Origin: Yersinia nurmii
GTDB taxonomy: Bacteria > Pseudomonadota > Gammaproteobacteria > Enterobacterales > Enterobacteriaceae
NCBI RefSeq assembly: GCF_001112925.1
Contig: NZ_CPYD01000003.1
Coordinates: 279,800-343,799, forward strand
Reading direction: 5' to 3'
DNA: 64,000 nt
Within the stretch, counting starts at the first letter, position 1. The number at the start of each line of letters is the position of its first letter. Shown here in pieces: positions 1 through 14,414 of this stretch. The notes under the pieces are model-generated. The model saw only the letters and a program-made list of their open reading frames with translations. It was not told where the DNA came from and did not search any database. Position numbers and translations under genes: made by a program.

Positions 1-1
1 T

Positions 2-535
2 CACGATATGGCAAGTCAGACGCTGGTTTATATCGCCAATAACTATTCACATCGTCAATTGGGAGAGGACTCCAATTTAAGCGAGCTGGCCTTAGATCAA
101 AGTGCTCAGCTGCTGGGACCTTATCAAAAGCGCAATTGGGATGGTCGTCAGCTTCGGTCAATCAGCTCGGTGCTGCGGAACGATGAGGGGGAAATTATCG
201 GGTTACTGTGTATCAATCTGGATATTACAGTGTTTGAAAATGCCAAAATAGCGTTGGATATGTTTCTCAATAACAGTGGGTTACAGCCTCAACCTGCGGT
301 TTTATTTCAGGATGATTGGCAGGAACGTATCAATACTTTTATTCACCAGTGGTTACAGCAACAACAGCTTTCTCTCTCAACGCTGAATAATCATAGCCGC
401 CGCTCCTTAGTTGAAGCGCTTTATCAGCACGGCGGATTTAAAGGCAAAAATGCCGCGGGCTATGTAGCGAAAATCCTCGGAATTGGCAGAGCAACCGTTT
501 ACAACTACCTAAAAAATAATAAGGAATCTCTATGA
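2..535 (+). CDS. YheO/DauR-like PAS-HTH transcriptional regulator (5' end cut off)
   Basis: The reading frame is open from the first bases of the window, so the visible ATG at 8 is probably internal and roughly 60-70 N-terminal residues are missing. What remains shows the end of a YheO-type PAS-like domain (RNDEGEIIGLLCINLD) and a C-terminal helix-turn-helix (GYVAKILGIGRATVYNYLK) near residues 150-170. Proteins of this family, such as E. coli DauR and YheO, are about 240 residues and act as cytoplasmic ligand-responsive regulators. The stop codon overlaps the start of the next gene (ATGA), so it is cotranscribed with the dehydratase and cyclodeaminase genes and probably controls them. The ligand is unknown. 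Confidence 0.8.
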   Translation, partial: HDMASQTLVYIANNYSHRQLGEDSNLSELALDQSAQLLGPYQKRNWDGRQLRSISSVLRNDEGEIIGLLCINLDITVFENAKIALDMFLNNSGLQPQPAVLFQDDWQERINTFIHQWLQQQQLSLSTLNNHSRRSLVEALYQHGGFKGKNAAGYVAKILGIGRATVYNYLKNNKESL

Positions 536-1488
536 GTTCGCTATTTGAGGCCATTCAGGAAGCCCATCAGATTCTGCGCCCACAGGTACGCATTACGCCG
601 TTGGATTACAGTCCGTTGCTTTCCCAGCACACTGGCTGTGAGGTTTATCTCAAATGCGATCATCTACAGCACACCGGTTCCTTTAAATTTCGCGGTGCCA
701 GTAACAAACTACGCCTGCTGAACGAAGAACAACGCCAGCGCGGAGTGATCGCGGCCTCTACCGGCAATCACGGTCAGGGCGTGGCGCTAGCCGCAAAACT
801 ACTGGGCGTCGAAGCCACTATTTATGCACCAGAACAGGCCGCGACCATTAAATTAGACGCCATCCGCGCGCTGGGTGGAAAAATAGAACTGGTAGCTGGT
901 GATGCTTTAAATGCAGAACTGGCTGGAGCCAAGGCGGCTCAAGAACAGGGGAAAATCTATATTTCCCCCTACAACGACGAGCAGGTTATCGCCGGACAAG
1001 GCACCTGCGGCATGGAAATAGTCGAACAACAGCCGAATCTGGACGCGGTTTTTGTTTCCGTTGGCGGTGGCGGCTATATCGCCGGAATCGCAACCGTATT
1101 GAAGACGTTGTCGCCAAAGACGCGGATTATTGCCTGTTGGCCAGCGAATGCCACCAGCATGTATAGCAATCTGCTAGCCGGTAAAATCTATGAAGTGGAA
1201 GAGCAGGAAACGCTGTCTGACGGCACCGCTGGCGGCGTAGAAACTGGCGCGATGACTTTCCCGCTATGTCAAAAACTAATCGACGAGAAAGTACTGGTTA
1301 CCGAAGAAGAGATCAGGCAAGCCATGCAGTTAATTGCCCGTAGCGACCGCTGGATGATCGAAGGGGCGGCTGGCGTGGCGCTGGCGGCAGCATTGCAACA
1401 GGCACCACAATGGCAGGGCAAAAAAGTAGCGGTGGTTCTGTGCGGTAAAAATATCGTACTGGAAAAGTACCTTAAGGCCGTTTCCTGA
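532..1488 (+). CDS. Threonine/serine dehydratase-like PLP enzyme (EutB-like)
   Basis: This 318-residue protein is a fold-type II PLP enzyme. The Schiff-base lysine lies in GSFKFRGA near residue 51, the substrate loop is STGNHGQG near residue 76, and the PLP phosphate loop is SVGGGG near residue 176. Related enzymes eliminate water from threonine, serine or hydroxylated amino acids. Its start overlaps the regulator stop, and its own stop overlaps the start of the ornithine-cyclodeaminase gene. A dehydratase plus cyclodeaminase pair resembles EutB-EutC of (hydroxy)ectoine breakdown, but none of the other ectoine genes is visible here. The length is normal for catabolic dehydratases without a regulatory ACT domain. 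The exact substrate is not determined. Confidence 0.85.
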   Translation: MSSLFEAIQEAHQILRPQVRITPLDYSPLLSQHTGCEVYLKCDHLQHTGSFKFRGASNKLRLLNEEQRQRGVIAASTGNHGQGVALAAKLLGVEATIYAPEQAATIKLDAIRALGGKIELVAGDALNAELAGAKAAQEQGKIYISPYNDEQVIAGQGTCGMEIVEQQPNLDAVFVSVGGGGYIAGIATVLKTLSPKTRIIACWPANATSMYSNLLAGKIYEVEEQETLSDGTAGGVETGAMTFPLCQKLIDEKVLVTEEEIRQAMQLIARSDRWMIEGAAGVALAAALQQAPQWQGKKVAVVLCGKNIVLEKYLKAVS

Positions 1489-2426
1489 TGCTTATCCTCA
1501 ATAAACAGCAAGTACTCGACAGGTTCGCCGTCGAACGCACCACTTTACTGCTCAAAAAAGGATTTATCGCGTTCAGCCAGCAGCAAGTTCAGATGCCGTC
1601 AGTACAGCATTTGTTGTTCACGCAGGCGAATGGTGATTGCTGTATCAAAAGCGGCTATCTGGAAGGAGACGAAAGTTTTGTCGTGAAAGTGTCCAGCGGA
1701 TTTTACAACAATCCATCATTAGGATTATCCAGCAGTCAGGGTTTGATGATGGCCTTCTCGGCTAAAACCGGTGAACCACAGGCGCTATTAATGGATGAAG
1801 GCTGGCTAACCGCTCTGCGCACCGCATTGGCCGGTCGAATTGTTGCAGAACTCTGTGCCCCAAAACACATTACAGCTATTGGCATTGTGGGCACCGGCTT
1901 ACAGGCTCGCTTGCAGTTGGTGCACCTGAAAACCGTAATTAATTGTCGGGAAGTCTGGGTTTGGGGACGAAATCCTGAAGCATTATGCGATTATCAGTCA
2001 TTTGCTGAATTAGAAGGTTTTCGCGTACATATTACACAAGATGCCAGCCAGTTAGCGGAAAATTGTCAATTTATTGTGACGACTACGCCGAGCCGCGAAC
2101 CTATTTTGCGGGCTAAAAACATTCAACCCGGCACTCACATCACCGCAGTCGGCGCTGATGCTGCTGGCAAACAAGAGCTGGAAACCCAACTTGTGGCCAA
2201 AGCAGACAAGATTCTGGTGGATTCATTAGTGCAATGCAGCGCATTCGGTGAAATTTCCCATGCTTTTCAGCAGCAGTTACTTCAGGCAACACGCATTAGC
2301 GAGATCGGTGAAGTATTAGCACTAAATAAGCCCGTTAGAAAAAATGATCGCCAAATCACGCTAGCTGATTTAACGGGTTTGGGCATTCAGGATGTACAGA
2401 TCGTAAAAAGCATTCTGCTTTCCTGA
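1488..2426 (+). CDS. Ornithine cyclodeaminase / mu-crystallin family protein (EutC-like)
   Basis: The 312-residue product belongs to the ornithine cyclodeaminase/mu-crystallin family, NAD(P)-dependent cytoplasmic enzymes that act on amino or imino acids. A Rossmann dinucleotide motif GIVGTGLQAR lies near residue 130, followed by WGRNPEA and by the family segment ITAVGADAAGKQEL near residue 220, which corresponds to the catalytic-Asp region. The ATG overlaps the dehydratase stop by one base, so the two enzymes are translationally coupled. Family members include ornithine cyclodeaminase, alanine dehydrogenase, ketimine reductase and ectoine-utilisation EutC; sequence alone does not choose between them. 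A strong terminator follows at 2441. Confidence 0.85.
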   Translation: MLILNKQQVLDRFAVERTTLLLKKGFIAFSQQQVQMPSVQHLLFTQANGDCCIKSGYLEGDESFVVKVSSGFYNNPSLGLSSSQGLMMAFSAKTGEPQALLMDEGWLTALRTALAGRIVAELCAPKHITAIGIVGTGLQARLQLVHLKTVINCREVWVWGRNPEALCDYQSFAELEGFRVHITQDASQLAENCQFIVTTTPSREPILRAKNIQPGTHITAVGADAAGKQELETQLVAKADKILVDSLVQCSAFGEISHAFQQQLLQATRISEIGEVLALNKPVRKNDRQITLADLTGLGIQDVQIVKSILLS

Positions 2427-2440
2427 GCCTAAGAGCAGGA

Positions 2441-2473
2441 AGGGGCCACTAATGGCCCCTAAAATGTTTTTTG
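2441..2473 (+). terminator. Rho-independent terminator after the cyclodeaminase gene
   Basis: An 8-bp perfect stem (AGGGGCCA / TGGCCCCT, loop CTAA) is followed by AAAATG and a T run. It ends the plus-strand regulator-dehydratase-cyclodeaminase operon just before the convergent yidA. Confidence 0.85.
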
Positions 2474-2491
2474 CGTTATTTGGCAGCAAAA

Positions 2492-3310
2492 TTAACGTTG
2501 ATTCAGCACAAATTTTTCAATGGCTAGCGCTACGCCATCTTCTTCATTGGTTGCCGTCACGTACTGGGCAATCTCTTTTAGCTCGGGAATAGCATTCCCC
2601 ATCGCTACGCCCAGACCAGCATATTCAATCATCGCGTAATCATTACTCTGGTCGCCTAAAGTCATCACATTTTCCTGTGCGATGCCTAGATGCTCCGCCA
2701 GCATTCTAACACCGGCGCCTTTATCAACGCGTTTACTCAGAATTTCTAGGAAATAAGGCGAGCTTTTCATAATGGTGAACTTATCGAACACTTCAGCAGG
2801 AATCTGTGCGATGGCGCGATCCAAAAGCTCTGGTTCATCGATCATCATTACCTTAGGAAATCGCATTGTTGGGTCCATTTCACTCACACTACGATATTTC
2901 AACGGAATTCCCGTCAGAACAGTTTCGTGAATAGTGTACTTACTGATGTCTTTGTTAGCGGTATACAACGTATTGTAATCAAAAGCGTGGAAATGTACGC
3001 CTAACTGCCGTGCCATCGCTTCGAAATACAGATAATCATCAAAGCTTAAGGTTTCCTGCAATACACATTCACCGGTCGCGGCTTTTTGAACTAATGCTCC
3101 GTTATTGCTAATGCAATAATCGTTGCTGTTTTCCATATTCAGTTCGCGCAGATATTGAGTGACACCGATATAAGGCCGGCCGGTAGCCAGTACCACCACC
3201 ACGCCTTTTTGCTGTGCGGCCTCGATGGCCTGCTTAACTCTCGGGGTAATTTGGTGAAGTCCGTTAAGCAGCGTACCGTCCATATCAATCGCAATCAATT
3301 CAATAGCCAT
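2492..3310 (-). CDS. yidA: Sugar phosphatase YidA (HAD, Cof family)
   Basis: A cytoplasmic HAD-superfamily phosphatase that in E. coli hydrolyses sugar phosphates such as alpha-D-glucose 1-phosphate. HAD motif I is DMDGTLL near residue 9, motif II is the T in VLATGRP, and motif IV is GDQSNDYAM near residue 215. I start it at the ATG at 3310 rather than 21 bases upstream: that ATG is preceded by GAGGG at good spacing and gives the family N-terminus MAIELIAIDMDG and a length of 272 (E. coli YidA is 270). It faces the upstream catabolic operon and lies downstream of gyrB in the same direction. Confidence 0.95.
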   Translation of the reverse strand: MAIELIAIDMDGTLLNGLHQITPRVKQAIEAAQQKGVVVVLATGRPYIGVTQYLRELNMENSNDYCISNNGALVQKAATGECVLQETLSFDDYLYFEAMARQLGVHFHAFDYNTLYTANKDISKYTIHETVLTGIPLKYRSVSEMDPTMRFPKVMMIDEPELLDRAIAQIPAEVFDKFTIMKSSPYFLEILSKRVDKGAGVRMLAEHLGIAQENVMTLGDQSNDYAMIEYAGLGVAMGNAIPELKEIAQYVTATNEEDGVALAIEKFVLNQR

Positions 3311-3466
3311 GAGACCCTCATATATTTTCATCGTCTTACATCATGCTAACGCGATTCAGCGAACGAATGCTAGCAAGGGTTTACTCAACCCGCTAGGTTC
3401 TCTATGAAACCTGGCTAGAAGCAGTAATATTGGCTGCAAATCGCTCCTAAACTGGCTTTTCAGGCA

Positions 3467-3501
3467 AAAAAAACCGGAGACAGTCGCCTGCTCCGGTTTT
3501 C
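3467..3501 (-). terminator. gyrB terminator
   Basis: The inverted repeat AAACCGGAG / CTCCGGTTT has a T-rich tract on its minus-strand 3' side, 17 bases beyond the gyrB stop. Confidence 0.85.
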
Positions 3502-3517
3502 TTACCGCCGCAATTTA

Positions 3518-7037
<3,520 letters not shown>

Positions 7038-7145
7038 GAAGCTGATTCTTATTCTTATGACCGAGGACGTAATTATCGCCGGCAGACTGGATGTGAGCAG
7101 AGTTCAGCCTCATCCCTGCAGGCAAATACGACAACCCGATAAATA

Positions 7146-8246
7146 CTACAAACGCATTGGCATGACTACGTAAGCCGCCGCCTGACTCGCGCTATCTTCA
7201 ATCTGTACGCTCGAAGTCGAATCCGTTAGCAATAGGCGAACATCTTCACATTTCAAGGCGTTAAGAACATCCAGTACGTAGCTGACATTGAAACCGATTT
7301 CCATTTCCTCGCCTTCATAGCTAACGTCCAGAATCTCTTCTGCTTCTTCCTGTTCCGGGTTATTTGCCGTGATTTTGAGCTGATTATGGCTAACATAGAG
7401 CCGAACACCGCGGAATTTCTCATTCGACAAAATAGCAGCGCGAGCGAAGGCCTGCTTCAGCAAATCGCAGCCTGCTTCCAGCGTTTTATCAGGATTCTTA
7501 GGTAATACGCGGCGATAATCAGGGAAACGGCCGTCAACCAGCTTGGAAGTGAAAATAAAATCACCCACGTGAGCACGAATGTTGTTACTGCCGATTTGCA
7601 GACGCAGTGGCGTTTCGCCGCCGTCCAGCAATCGAACCAGTTCCATGACCCCTTTACGCGGCACGATCACCGAATGTGAAGGCAAAGTTTGGCCAATAGG
7701 CATTGAGCACACCGCCAAGCGATGGCCGTCGGTGGCTACGGTGCGCAGTTCTTCACCTTCGGTTTCAAACAGCATACCGTTCAAGTAGTAACGTACATCC
7801 TGATGGGCCATTGAGAACTGGGTTGACTCAATCAAACGCTTCATCGTGGCTTGAGGCAGCATGAATTCCACCTCACTTTGCCAGTCATCCAGATTCGGGA
7901 AATCGGCGGCAGGCAGCGTAGACAGCGAGAAGCGGCTGCGGCCCGAACGCACCAGCAGGCGATCGCCATCCAGCGCAACGGTAATTTCAGCACCTTCCGG
8001 CAAACCACGCCAGATATCAAAAAACTTCCGCGCAGGCACGGTCGTTGCGCCCTGCTCATGGGAATGGGACAAGGCGACTCGCGCCACCATTTCCATTTCC
8101 AGATCGGTACCGGTCAGCAGCAAAGAGCCTTCCGTGACTTGCAGCAACAGATTGCCCAGAATTGGCAACGTCGGACGTCCACCCAGCGGGCTACTGACCT
8201 GTTGCAGGGGTTTTAGCAGATGCTCACGTTCAATGATAAATTTCAT
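7146..8246 (-). CDS. dnaN: DNA polymerase III beta sliding clamp
   Basis: The processivity clamp, a head-to-tail dimer that tethers polymerases and many partners to DNA. The 366-residue length is exactly that of E. coli. The start MKFIIEREHLLKPLQQVS and the C-terminal MPMRL, part of the partner-binding pocket, are conserved. The start lies 4 bases after the dnaA stop, so the two are cotranscribed. Confidence 0.99.
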   Translation of the reverse strand: MKFIIEREHLLKPLQQVSSPLGGRPTLPILGNLLLQVTEGSLLLTGTDLEMEMVARVALSHSHEQGATTVPARKFFDIWRGLPEGAEITVALDGDRLLVRSGRSRFSLSTLPAADFPNLDDWQSEVEFMLPQATMKRLIESTQFSMAHQDVRYYLNGMLFETEGEELRTVATDGHRLAVCSMPIGQTLPSHSVIVPRKGVMELVRLLDGGETPLRLQIGSNNIRAHVGDFIFTSKLVDGRFPDYRRVLPKNPDKTLEAGCDLLKQAFARAAILSNEKFRGVRLYVSHNQLKITANNPEQEEAEEILDVSYEGEEMEIGFNVSYVLDVLNALKCEDVRLLLTDSTSSVQIEDSASQAAAYVVMPMRL

Positions 8247-8250
8247 AGCG

Positions 8251-9654
8251 CTAGGAGGATAATGTTCTGATTAAGTTAGAGAAATCTTCTTTGATGTCGT
8301 GACTTTCCTCACGCAACTGCTCAATTTTCCGGCAGGCGTGCAACACCGTGGTGTGGTCGCGGCCACCAAACGCATCGCCGATTTCAGGCAGGCTGTGGTT
8401 GGTTAGCTCTTTGGCCAATGCCATCGCCATTTGGCGTGGGCGAGCCACCGAACGGGAACGCCGTTTGGAGAGCAGGTCTGCGACCTTGATTTTATAATAC
8501 TCGGCCACTGTCTTCTGAATATTATCGATAGTGACCAGTTTTTCCTGTAACGCCAGCAAATCACGTAGCGCTTCACGCACAAAATCAATGGTAATAGCGC
8601 GTCCAGTAAAGTTCGCGTTGGCAATGACGCGGTTCAGCGCCCCTTCCAGCTCACGAACGTTAGAACGCAGGCGTTTAGCAATAAAGAACGCCACTTCTCC
8701 TGGCAGACGAATATCATTTTCATCCGCTTTTTTCATCAGGATCGCCACGCGGGTTTCCAGTTCCGGCGGCTCAATGGCGACCGTCAAACCCCAACCAAAG
8801 CGTGATTTCAGACGATCTTCCACACCATTTATCTCTTTCGGGTAGCGGTCCGAGGTCAAAATGATTTGTTGATTACCCTCAAGCAACGCGTTGAAAGTAT
8901 GGAAGAACTCTTCTTGTGAACGCTCTTTATTGGCAAAGAACTGGATATCATCGATCAGTAACGCATCTACTGAACGATAATAACGCTTAAACTCTTCAAT
9001 TGCGTTGTTTTGCAACGCTTTTACCATGTCCTGCACAAAGCGTTCGGAATGCATGTAAACCACTTTGGCATTGGCTTTACGTGCCATGATGCCATTTCCC
9101 ACCGCGTGTAACAGGTGAGTTTTACCCAAGCCGGTGCCGCCATAGAGGAATAACGGGTTATAGGCACCACCCGGATTATCCGCAACCTGACGGGCTGCCG
9201 CGCGGGCCAGCTGGTTAGATTTACCTTCAACAAAGTTATCGAAAGTGTGCTTAGGGTTAACGTTAGAGCGATAAGAAAGCTCTGGCTGCGCCGGTGAGCT
9301 GTCCCAACTCGGGCGCATCGGCGCACTGCGAATCACAGGAGCTGCTGGCGCACTGACGCTGGCGGCGGTAACCGGTTGATTCTGTGTTTGTACCATGGGT
9401 TTGCTGCCAACTTCAAAGCGAAGTAAGGGTACATTTGTACCGCAGAAATCATTGAGCAAACCATTGATATTGTTTAAGTACTTATCACGTACCCAGTCCA
9501 AAACAAAACGATTAGGTGCGTAAAGCGCCAGAGTATTGTCACTCAGTTCCGCCTGTAAAGGGCGTATCCACATACTAAATTCTGTGGCAGGTAACTCATC
9601 CTGCAATCGGGCAAGACACTGCTGCCAAAGCGAAAGTGACACGGCGGACTCCAC
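8251..9654 (-). CDS. dnaA: Chromosomal replication initiator DnaA
   Basis: An AAA+ initiator that binds DnaA boxes at oriC (about 35 kb away at 44.4-44.7 kb) and melts the origin; it also represses its own gene. It is 467 residues. Domain I is N-terminal ([14 protein letters not shown]), followed by a proline/alanine-rich linker (about 90-130), Walker [10 protein letters not shown] (near 172), Walker [10 protein letters not shown] (near 233), and the domain IV signature [17 protein letters not shown] near the C-terminus that recognises the DnaA box. It is the first gene of the minus-strand dnaA-dnaN-recF-gyrB cluster and looks complete. Confidence 0.99.
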   Translation of the reverse strand: MESAVSLSLWQQCLARLQDELPATEFSMWIRPLQAELSDNTLALYAPNRFVLDWVRDKYLNNINGLLNDFCGTNVPLLRFEVGSKPMVQTQNQPVTAASVSAPAAPVIRSAPMRPSWDSSPAQPELSYRSNVNPKHTFDNFVEGKSNQLARAAARQVADNPGGAYNPLFLYGGTGLGKTHLLHAVGNGIMARKANAKVVYMHSERFVQDMVKALQNNAIEEFKRYYRSVDALLIDDIQFFANKERSQEEFFHTFNALLEGNQQIILTSDRYPKEINGVEDRLKSRFGWGLTVAIEPPELETRVAILMKKADENDIRLPGEVAFFIAKRLRSNVRELEGALNRVIANANFTGRAITIDFVREALRDLLALQEKLVTIDNIQKTVAEYYKIKVADLLSKRRSRSVARPRQMAMALAKELTNHSLPEIGDAFGGRDHTTVLHACRKIEQLREESHDIKEDFSNLIRTLSS

Positions 9655-10479
<825 letters not shown>

Positions 10480-10496
10480 TAAAGCTAACCGACTGA

Positions 10497-10856
10497 GTGG
10501 TTAAGCTCGCTTTCCCTAGGGAGTTACGTTTGTTAACTCCCAGTCATTTCACTTTCGTCTTCCAGCAGCCACAACGGGCTGGCACGCCGCAAATCACCAT
10601 CCTCGGCCGCCTGAACGAGCTGGGGCATCCCCGCATCGGTCTTACCGTCGCCAAAAAACATGTCAAACGTGCTCACGAACGTAACCGGATCAAACGCTTA
10701 ACGCGTGAAAGCTTCCGGCTGCATCAGCACACGTTACCGTCTATGGATTTTGTGGTGTTGGTTAAAAAAGGTGTGGCTGACCTTGATAACCGTGCGTTGA
10801 CGGAAGCTTTGGAAAAATTATGGCGCCGCCACTGTCGCCAGGCTCCCGCATCCTGA
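10497..10856 (+). CDS. rnpA: Ribonuclease P protein component
   Basis: The protein cofactor of RNase P, which with the M1 RNA trims the 5' leader of tRNA precursors. It has 119 residues with a GTG start, as in E. coli. The RNP signature [15 protein letters not shown] lies near residue 60. The 3' end overlaps the yidD start by 37 bases. Confidence 0.98.
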   Translation: MVKLAFPRELRLLTPSHFTFVFQQPQRAGTPQITILGRLNELGHPRIGLTVAKKHVKRAHERNRIKRLTRESFRLHQHTLPSMDFVVLVKKGVADLDNRALTEALEKLWRRHCRQAPAS

Positions 10857-11077
10857 TCGGCCTGATTAGGGGCTATCAGCTCGTAATCAGTCCGCTGTTG
10901 GGGCCACGCTGTCGTTTCCATCCGACGTGCTCTCATTACGGAATTGAGGCATTGCGCCGGTTTGGCATGATAAAAGGCAGTTGGTTAACGCTGAAACGCG
11001 TATTAAAATGCCACCCTTTGAACCCAGGTGGCGATGATCCCGTGCCGCCGAAACCCGACGATAACAGAGAACACTAA
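10820..11077 (+). CDS. yidD: Membrane protein insertion efficiency factor YidD
   Basis: A small (85-residue) inner-membrane-associated protein that assists Sec/YidC-dependent insertion. The family signature [15 protein letters not shown] lies near residues 31-45, with [13 protein letters not shown] further on. It starts inside rnpA in another frame and ends 2 bases before yidC, so rnpA-yidD-yidC form one translation-coupled block. Confidence 0.95.
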   Translation: MAPPLSPGSRILIGLIRGYQLVISPLLGPRCRFHPTCSHYGIEALRRFGMIKGSWLTLKRVLKCHPLNPGGDDPVPPKPDDNREH

Positions 11078-11079
11078 CG

Positions 11080-12720
11080 ATGGATTCGCAACGCAATCTT
11101 CTCCTCATCGCGCTGCTGTTCGTGTCTTTCATGATCTGGCAAGCATGGCAAGTGGATAACAACCCACAAACCGCCGCCCAGACCACGCAACAGACTTCGA
11201 ATGCTGCTAACGGTGATACCGCAAGCCAGGCCGTACCTGCCAGTGGCCAAGGTCAATTGATCACGGTTAAAACTGATGTGCTGTCTCTGACCATTAATAC
11301 ACGTGGCGGTGACATTGAGCAGGCTAACCTGCTGGCTTACCCGGATTCTCTGGGTTCAGACAAAACATTTGAGCTGTTGGAAACCACGCCAGCCTTTGTT
11401 TATCAGGCGCAAAGTGGCCTGACAGGCAAGAATGGCCCGGACAACCCGGCAAACGGCGAACGTCCGCTGTTTGAAGTGGCGCAAAATAGCTTTGTGCTGG
11501 CTGACGGTCAGGATGAACTGCGTATCCCGCTGACCTTTACCGGCAAAGATGGCTCGGTCTTTACGAAAACGTTCATCGTTAAACGTAACGATTACGCAAT
11601 TGGCGTGGATTACCACGTTAAGAATGCCTCTGCCGCACCGCTGGAATTGACGTTATTTGGGCAACTGAAGCAAAGCATCAACCTGCCTAAACACCGTGAT
11701 ACCGGTAGCAATAACTTCGCACTGCACACTTATCGCGGCGCGGCGTACTCTTCTGATGAAGATAATTATCAGAAGTATGCTTTCGATAAAATCGAAAAAG
11801 ATCCGCTGAATATCACCACCAAAGGTGGCTGGGTTGCGATGTTGCAGCAGTATTTTGCAACCGCGTGGATTCCAGCGGCTAACGAAACTAACACCTTCTA
11901 TTCTGCCGATCTGGGCAATGGACTGGCGGCTATCGGTTTCAAAGGTGCGCCTGTTGTCGTACAACCGGGTGAACAGAAACAGCTGGGAGCAACCCTGTGG
12001 GTTGGCCCAGAAATTCAGGACAAAATGGCCGCTATCGCGCCGCATCTTGACCTGACTGTTGACTACGGCTGGCTATGGTTTATCTCTCAACCGCTGTTCA
12101 AACTGCTGAAGTTCATTCACGGTTTCGTCGGTAACTGGGGCTTCTCCATCATCGTAATCACCTTTATCGTGCGTGGTATCATGTACCCGCTGACGAAGGC
12201 GCAGTACACTTCGATGGCGAAGATGCGTATGTTGCAGCCTAAACTGGCCGCGATGCGTGAGCGAATCGGCGACGATAAGCAACGTATGAGCCAGGAAATG
12301 ATGGCACTGTACAAAGCTGAGAAAGTGAATCCTCTGGGCGGCTGCTTACCGTTGATCATCCAGATGCCAATCTTCCTGGCCTTGTACTACATGCTGATGA
12401 GTTCCGTTGAGCTGCGCCATGCGCCGTTCATCCTGTGGATCCATGATTTATCGGCGCAAGACCCGTACTACATTCTGCCGATTCTGATGGGTATAACCAT
12501 GTACTTCATCCAGAAGATGTCACCGACTACCGTCACTGACCCGATGCAGCAAAAGATCATGACCTTTATGCCGGTAATTTTCACAGTGTTCTTCCTGTGG
12601 TTCCCAGCAGGTCTGGTACTGTACTATATCGTCAGTAACCTGGTGACCATCCTTCAGCAGCAGTTGATTTACCGTGGCCTGGAAAAACGTGGCTTACACA
12701 GCCGCGACAAAAAGAAATAA
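11080..12720 (+). CDS. yidC: Membrane protein insertase YidC
   Basis: An Oxa1/YidC-family inner-membrane insertase. It has 546 residues with an N-terminal membrane anchor ([16 protein letters not shown]), a large periplasmic P1 domain (about 25-340) and a conserved C-terminal five-helix core. In the core, [16 protein letters not shown] carries the hydrophilic-groove arginine, and [10 protein letters not shown] and [17 protein letters not shown] are membrane segments. It ends in a basic tail ([10 protein letters not shown]). It is directly downstream of yidD and followed by a strong terminator. Confidence 0.98.
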   Translation: MDSQRNLLLIALLFVSFMIWQAWQVDNNPQTAAQTTQQTSNAANGDTASQAVPASGQGQLITVKTDVLSLTINTRGGDIEQANLLAYPDSLGSDKTFELLETTPAFVYQAQSGLTGKNGPDNPANGERPLFEVAQNSFVLADGQDELRIPLTFTGKDGSVFTKTFIVKRNDYAIGVDYHVKNASAAPLELTLFGQLKQSINLPKHRDTGSNNFALHTYRGAAYSSDEDNYQKYAFDKIEKDPLNITTKGGWVAMLQQYFATAWIPAANETNTFYSADLGNGLAAIGFKGAPVVVQPGEQKQLGATLWVGPEIQDKMAAIAPHLDLTVDYGWLWFISQPLFKLLKFIHGFVGNWGFSIIVITFIVRGIMYPLTKAQYTSMAKMRMLQPKLAAMRERIGDDKQRMSQEMMALYKAEKVNPLGGCLPLIIQMPIFLALYYMLMSSVELRHAPFILWIHDLSAQDPYYILPILMGITMYFIQKMSPTTVTDPMQQKIMTFMPVIFTVFFLWFPAGLVLYYIVSNLVTILQQQLIYRGLEKRGLHSRDKKK

Positions 12721-12752
12721 TTTGTATCGGTAATCATCTGTAGTAATAGCCT

Positions 12753-12785
12753 AAGGCGGTCAATTGACCGCCTTATTCTTTTTTA
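12753..12785 (+). terminator. Terminator after yidC
   Basis: The perfect palindromic stem AAGGCGGTCAATTGACCGCCTT is followed by ATTC and a run of T residues. Confidence 0.9.
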
Positions 12786-12824
12786 ATAGAAACCATTTTT
12801 ACGCCGTCCAAGAGAGAGATAACC

Positions 12825-14189
12825 ATGAGCGCAACGGATACGATCGTCGCACAAGCTACCCCGCCGGGACGCGGTGGCGTTGGCATTTTACGTGTTTCAG
12901 GCCGTGCCGTGGCCGCAGTCGCCGAGGCAGTTTTGGGTAAATTACCCAAGCCGCGCTATGCCGACTATTTGCCTTTCCGCGATGCCGACGGCACTACGCT
13001 GGATCAGGGTATCGCTCTCTACTTCCCCGGCCCGAATTCTTTCACCGGCGAGGACGTGCTTGAATTACAGGGGCATGGTGGCCCTGTAATACTGGATTTA
13101 CTGCTTAAACGCGTCCTGGCCCTGCCAGGCGTGCGTATTGCTCGCCCCGGTGAATTTTCCGAACGTGCGTTTCTCAATGACAAGCTAGATTTGGCACAAG
13201 CGGAGGCTATCGCCGATCTGATCGACGCCAGTTCTGAGCAAGCTGCGCGTTCGGCGGTCAACTCGCTGCAAGGCGCTTTTTCAGTCCGCATTCATCAACT
13301 GGTGGAAGCACTCACTCACCTGCGAATCTACGTGGAGGCTGCGATCGATTTTCCAGATGAGGAAATCGACTTTCTTTCTGATGGCAAAATAGAAGGCCAG
13401 CTGAACGGCGTAATGCGCGATCTGGAAAACGTACGCGCCGAGGCTCGTCAGGGCAGCCTACTGCGAGAAGGGATGAAAGTGGTCATCGCTGGTCGTCCGA
13501 ACGCAGGAAAATCCAGTCTTCTCAATGCGTTAGCAGGACGTGAAGCCGCCATTGTTACAGATATCGCCGGTACCACCCGCGACGTGCTGCGGGAACATAT
13601 TCATATCGACGGTATGCCGCTACATATTATTGATACCGCAGGCTTACGCGAAGCAAGCGATGAAGTAGAGCGAATTGGTATCGAACGTGCTTGGAACGAG
13701 ATCGAACAGGCTGACAGAGTGCTGTTTATGGTCGATGGCACAACGACTGATGCTACTGAGCCTGCGATAATCTGGCCAGAGTTTATGGCTCGTTTACCCG
13801 CGACATTACCTATTACCGTCGTACGTAATAAAGCCGATGTGACAGGCGAGACACTGGGCTTAACCGAAGTGAATGGTTACTCACTTATTCGTTTATCAGC
13901 CCGAACCGGTGACGGAATTGACTTGCTGAGAGATCATTTAAAACAAAGCATGGGATTCACCAGCAATACCGAAGGGGGCTTCCTGGCTAGGCGCCGCCAT
14001 TTACAGGCGCTGGAAGCCGCTGCACAGCATCTGGTTCAAGGTTATGAACAACTGGTTGGCGCACAGGCTGGCGAGCTTCTGGCTGAGGAATTACGCCTTG
14101 CTCAACAATCACTTAGCGAAATAACCGGTGAATTCAGTTCTGATGACTTGTTGGGGCGCATTTTCTCTAGTTTCTGTATCGGTAAATAA
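12825..14189 (+). CDS. mnmE: tRNA modification GTPase MnmE
   Basis: A GTPase that, with MnmG (encoded here at 42470-44359), installs the cmnm5 group on wobble U34 of certain tRNAs. It is 454 residues: an N-terminal formyl-THF-binding domain, then an inserted G domain with G1 GRPNAGKSS near 224, G2 GTTRD, G3 DTAGLRE near 270 and G4 NKAD near 336, and the C-terminal FCIGK with the catalytic cysteine. In E. coli the tna operon follows; here a fimbrial remnant does. Confidence 0.99.
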   Translation: MSATDTIVAQATPPGRGGVGILRVSGRAVAAVAEAVLGKLPKPRYADYLPFRDADGTTLDQGIALYFPGPNSFTGEDVLELQGHGGPVILDLLLKRVLALPGVRIARPGEFSERAFLNDKLDLAQAEAIADLIDASSEQAARSAVNSLQGAFSVRIHQLVEALTHLRIYVEAAIDFPDEEIDFLSDGKIEGQLNGVMRDLENVRAEARQGSLLREGMKVVIAGRPNAGKSSLLNALAGREAAIVTDIAGTTRDVLREHIHIDGMPLHIIDTAGLREASDEVERIGIERAWNEIEQADRVLFMVDGTTTDATEPAIIWPEFMARLPATLPITVVRNKADVTGETLGLTEVNGYSLIRLSARTGDGIDLLRDHLKQSMGFTSNTEGGFLARRRHLQALEAAAQHLVQGYEQLVGAQAGELLAEELRLAQQSLSEITGEFSSDDLLGRIFSSFCIGK

Positions 14190-14235
14190 TCAAAACCTAA
14201 TCGGGCTAAGTCAAATACACTGCTTATCCCGATAA

Positions 14236-14270
14236 TTCATAATGGCGTCTTATTTAGATGCCATTATGAA
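14236..14270. repeat. 11-bp perfect inverted repeat after mnmE
   Basis: TTCATAATGGC (14236-14246) and GCCATTATGAA (14260-14270) form a perfect 11-bp stem with a 13-base loop. There is no T tract on either side, so it is not a classic terminator. It lies 47 bases beyond the mnmE stop, at the border of the conserved core and the A+T-rich fimbrial remnant. Confidence 0.6.
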
Positions 14271-14414
14271 GACCAAAGAATAGTGCAACAACAAGTAAGT
14301 AAGCGCTCACACTCATGATGGCTCTAGCTAATAAAGCCGCTCAATCGGCAAATGCATAACTTTTACCTCATCAACGCCAAATCACGCCGCTGCCATTTCG
14401 CCCTAAAATTAAGA

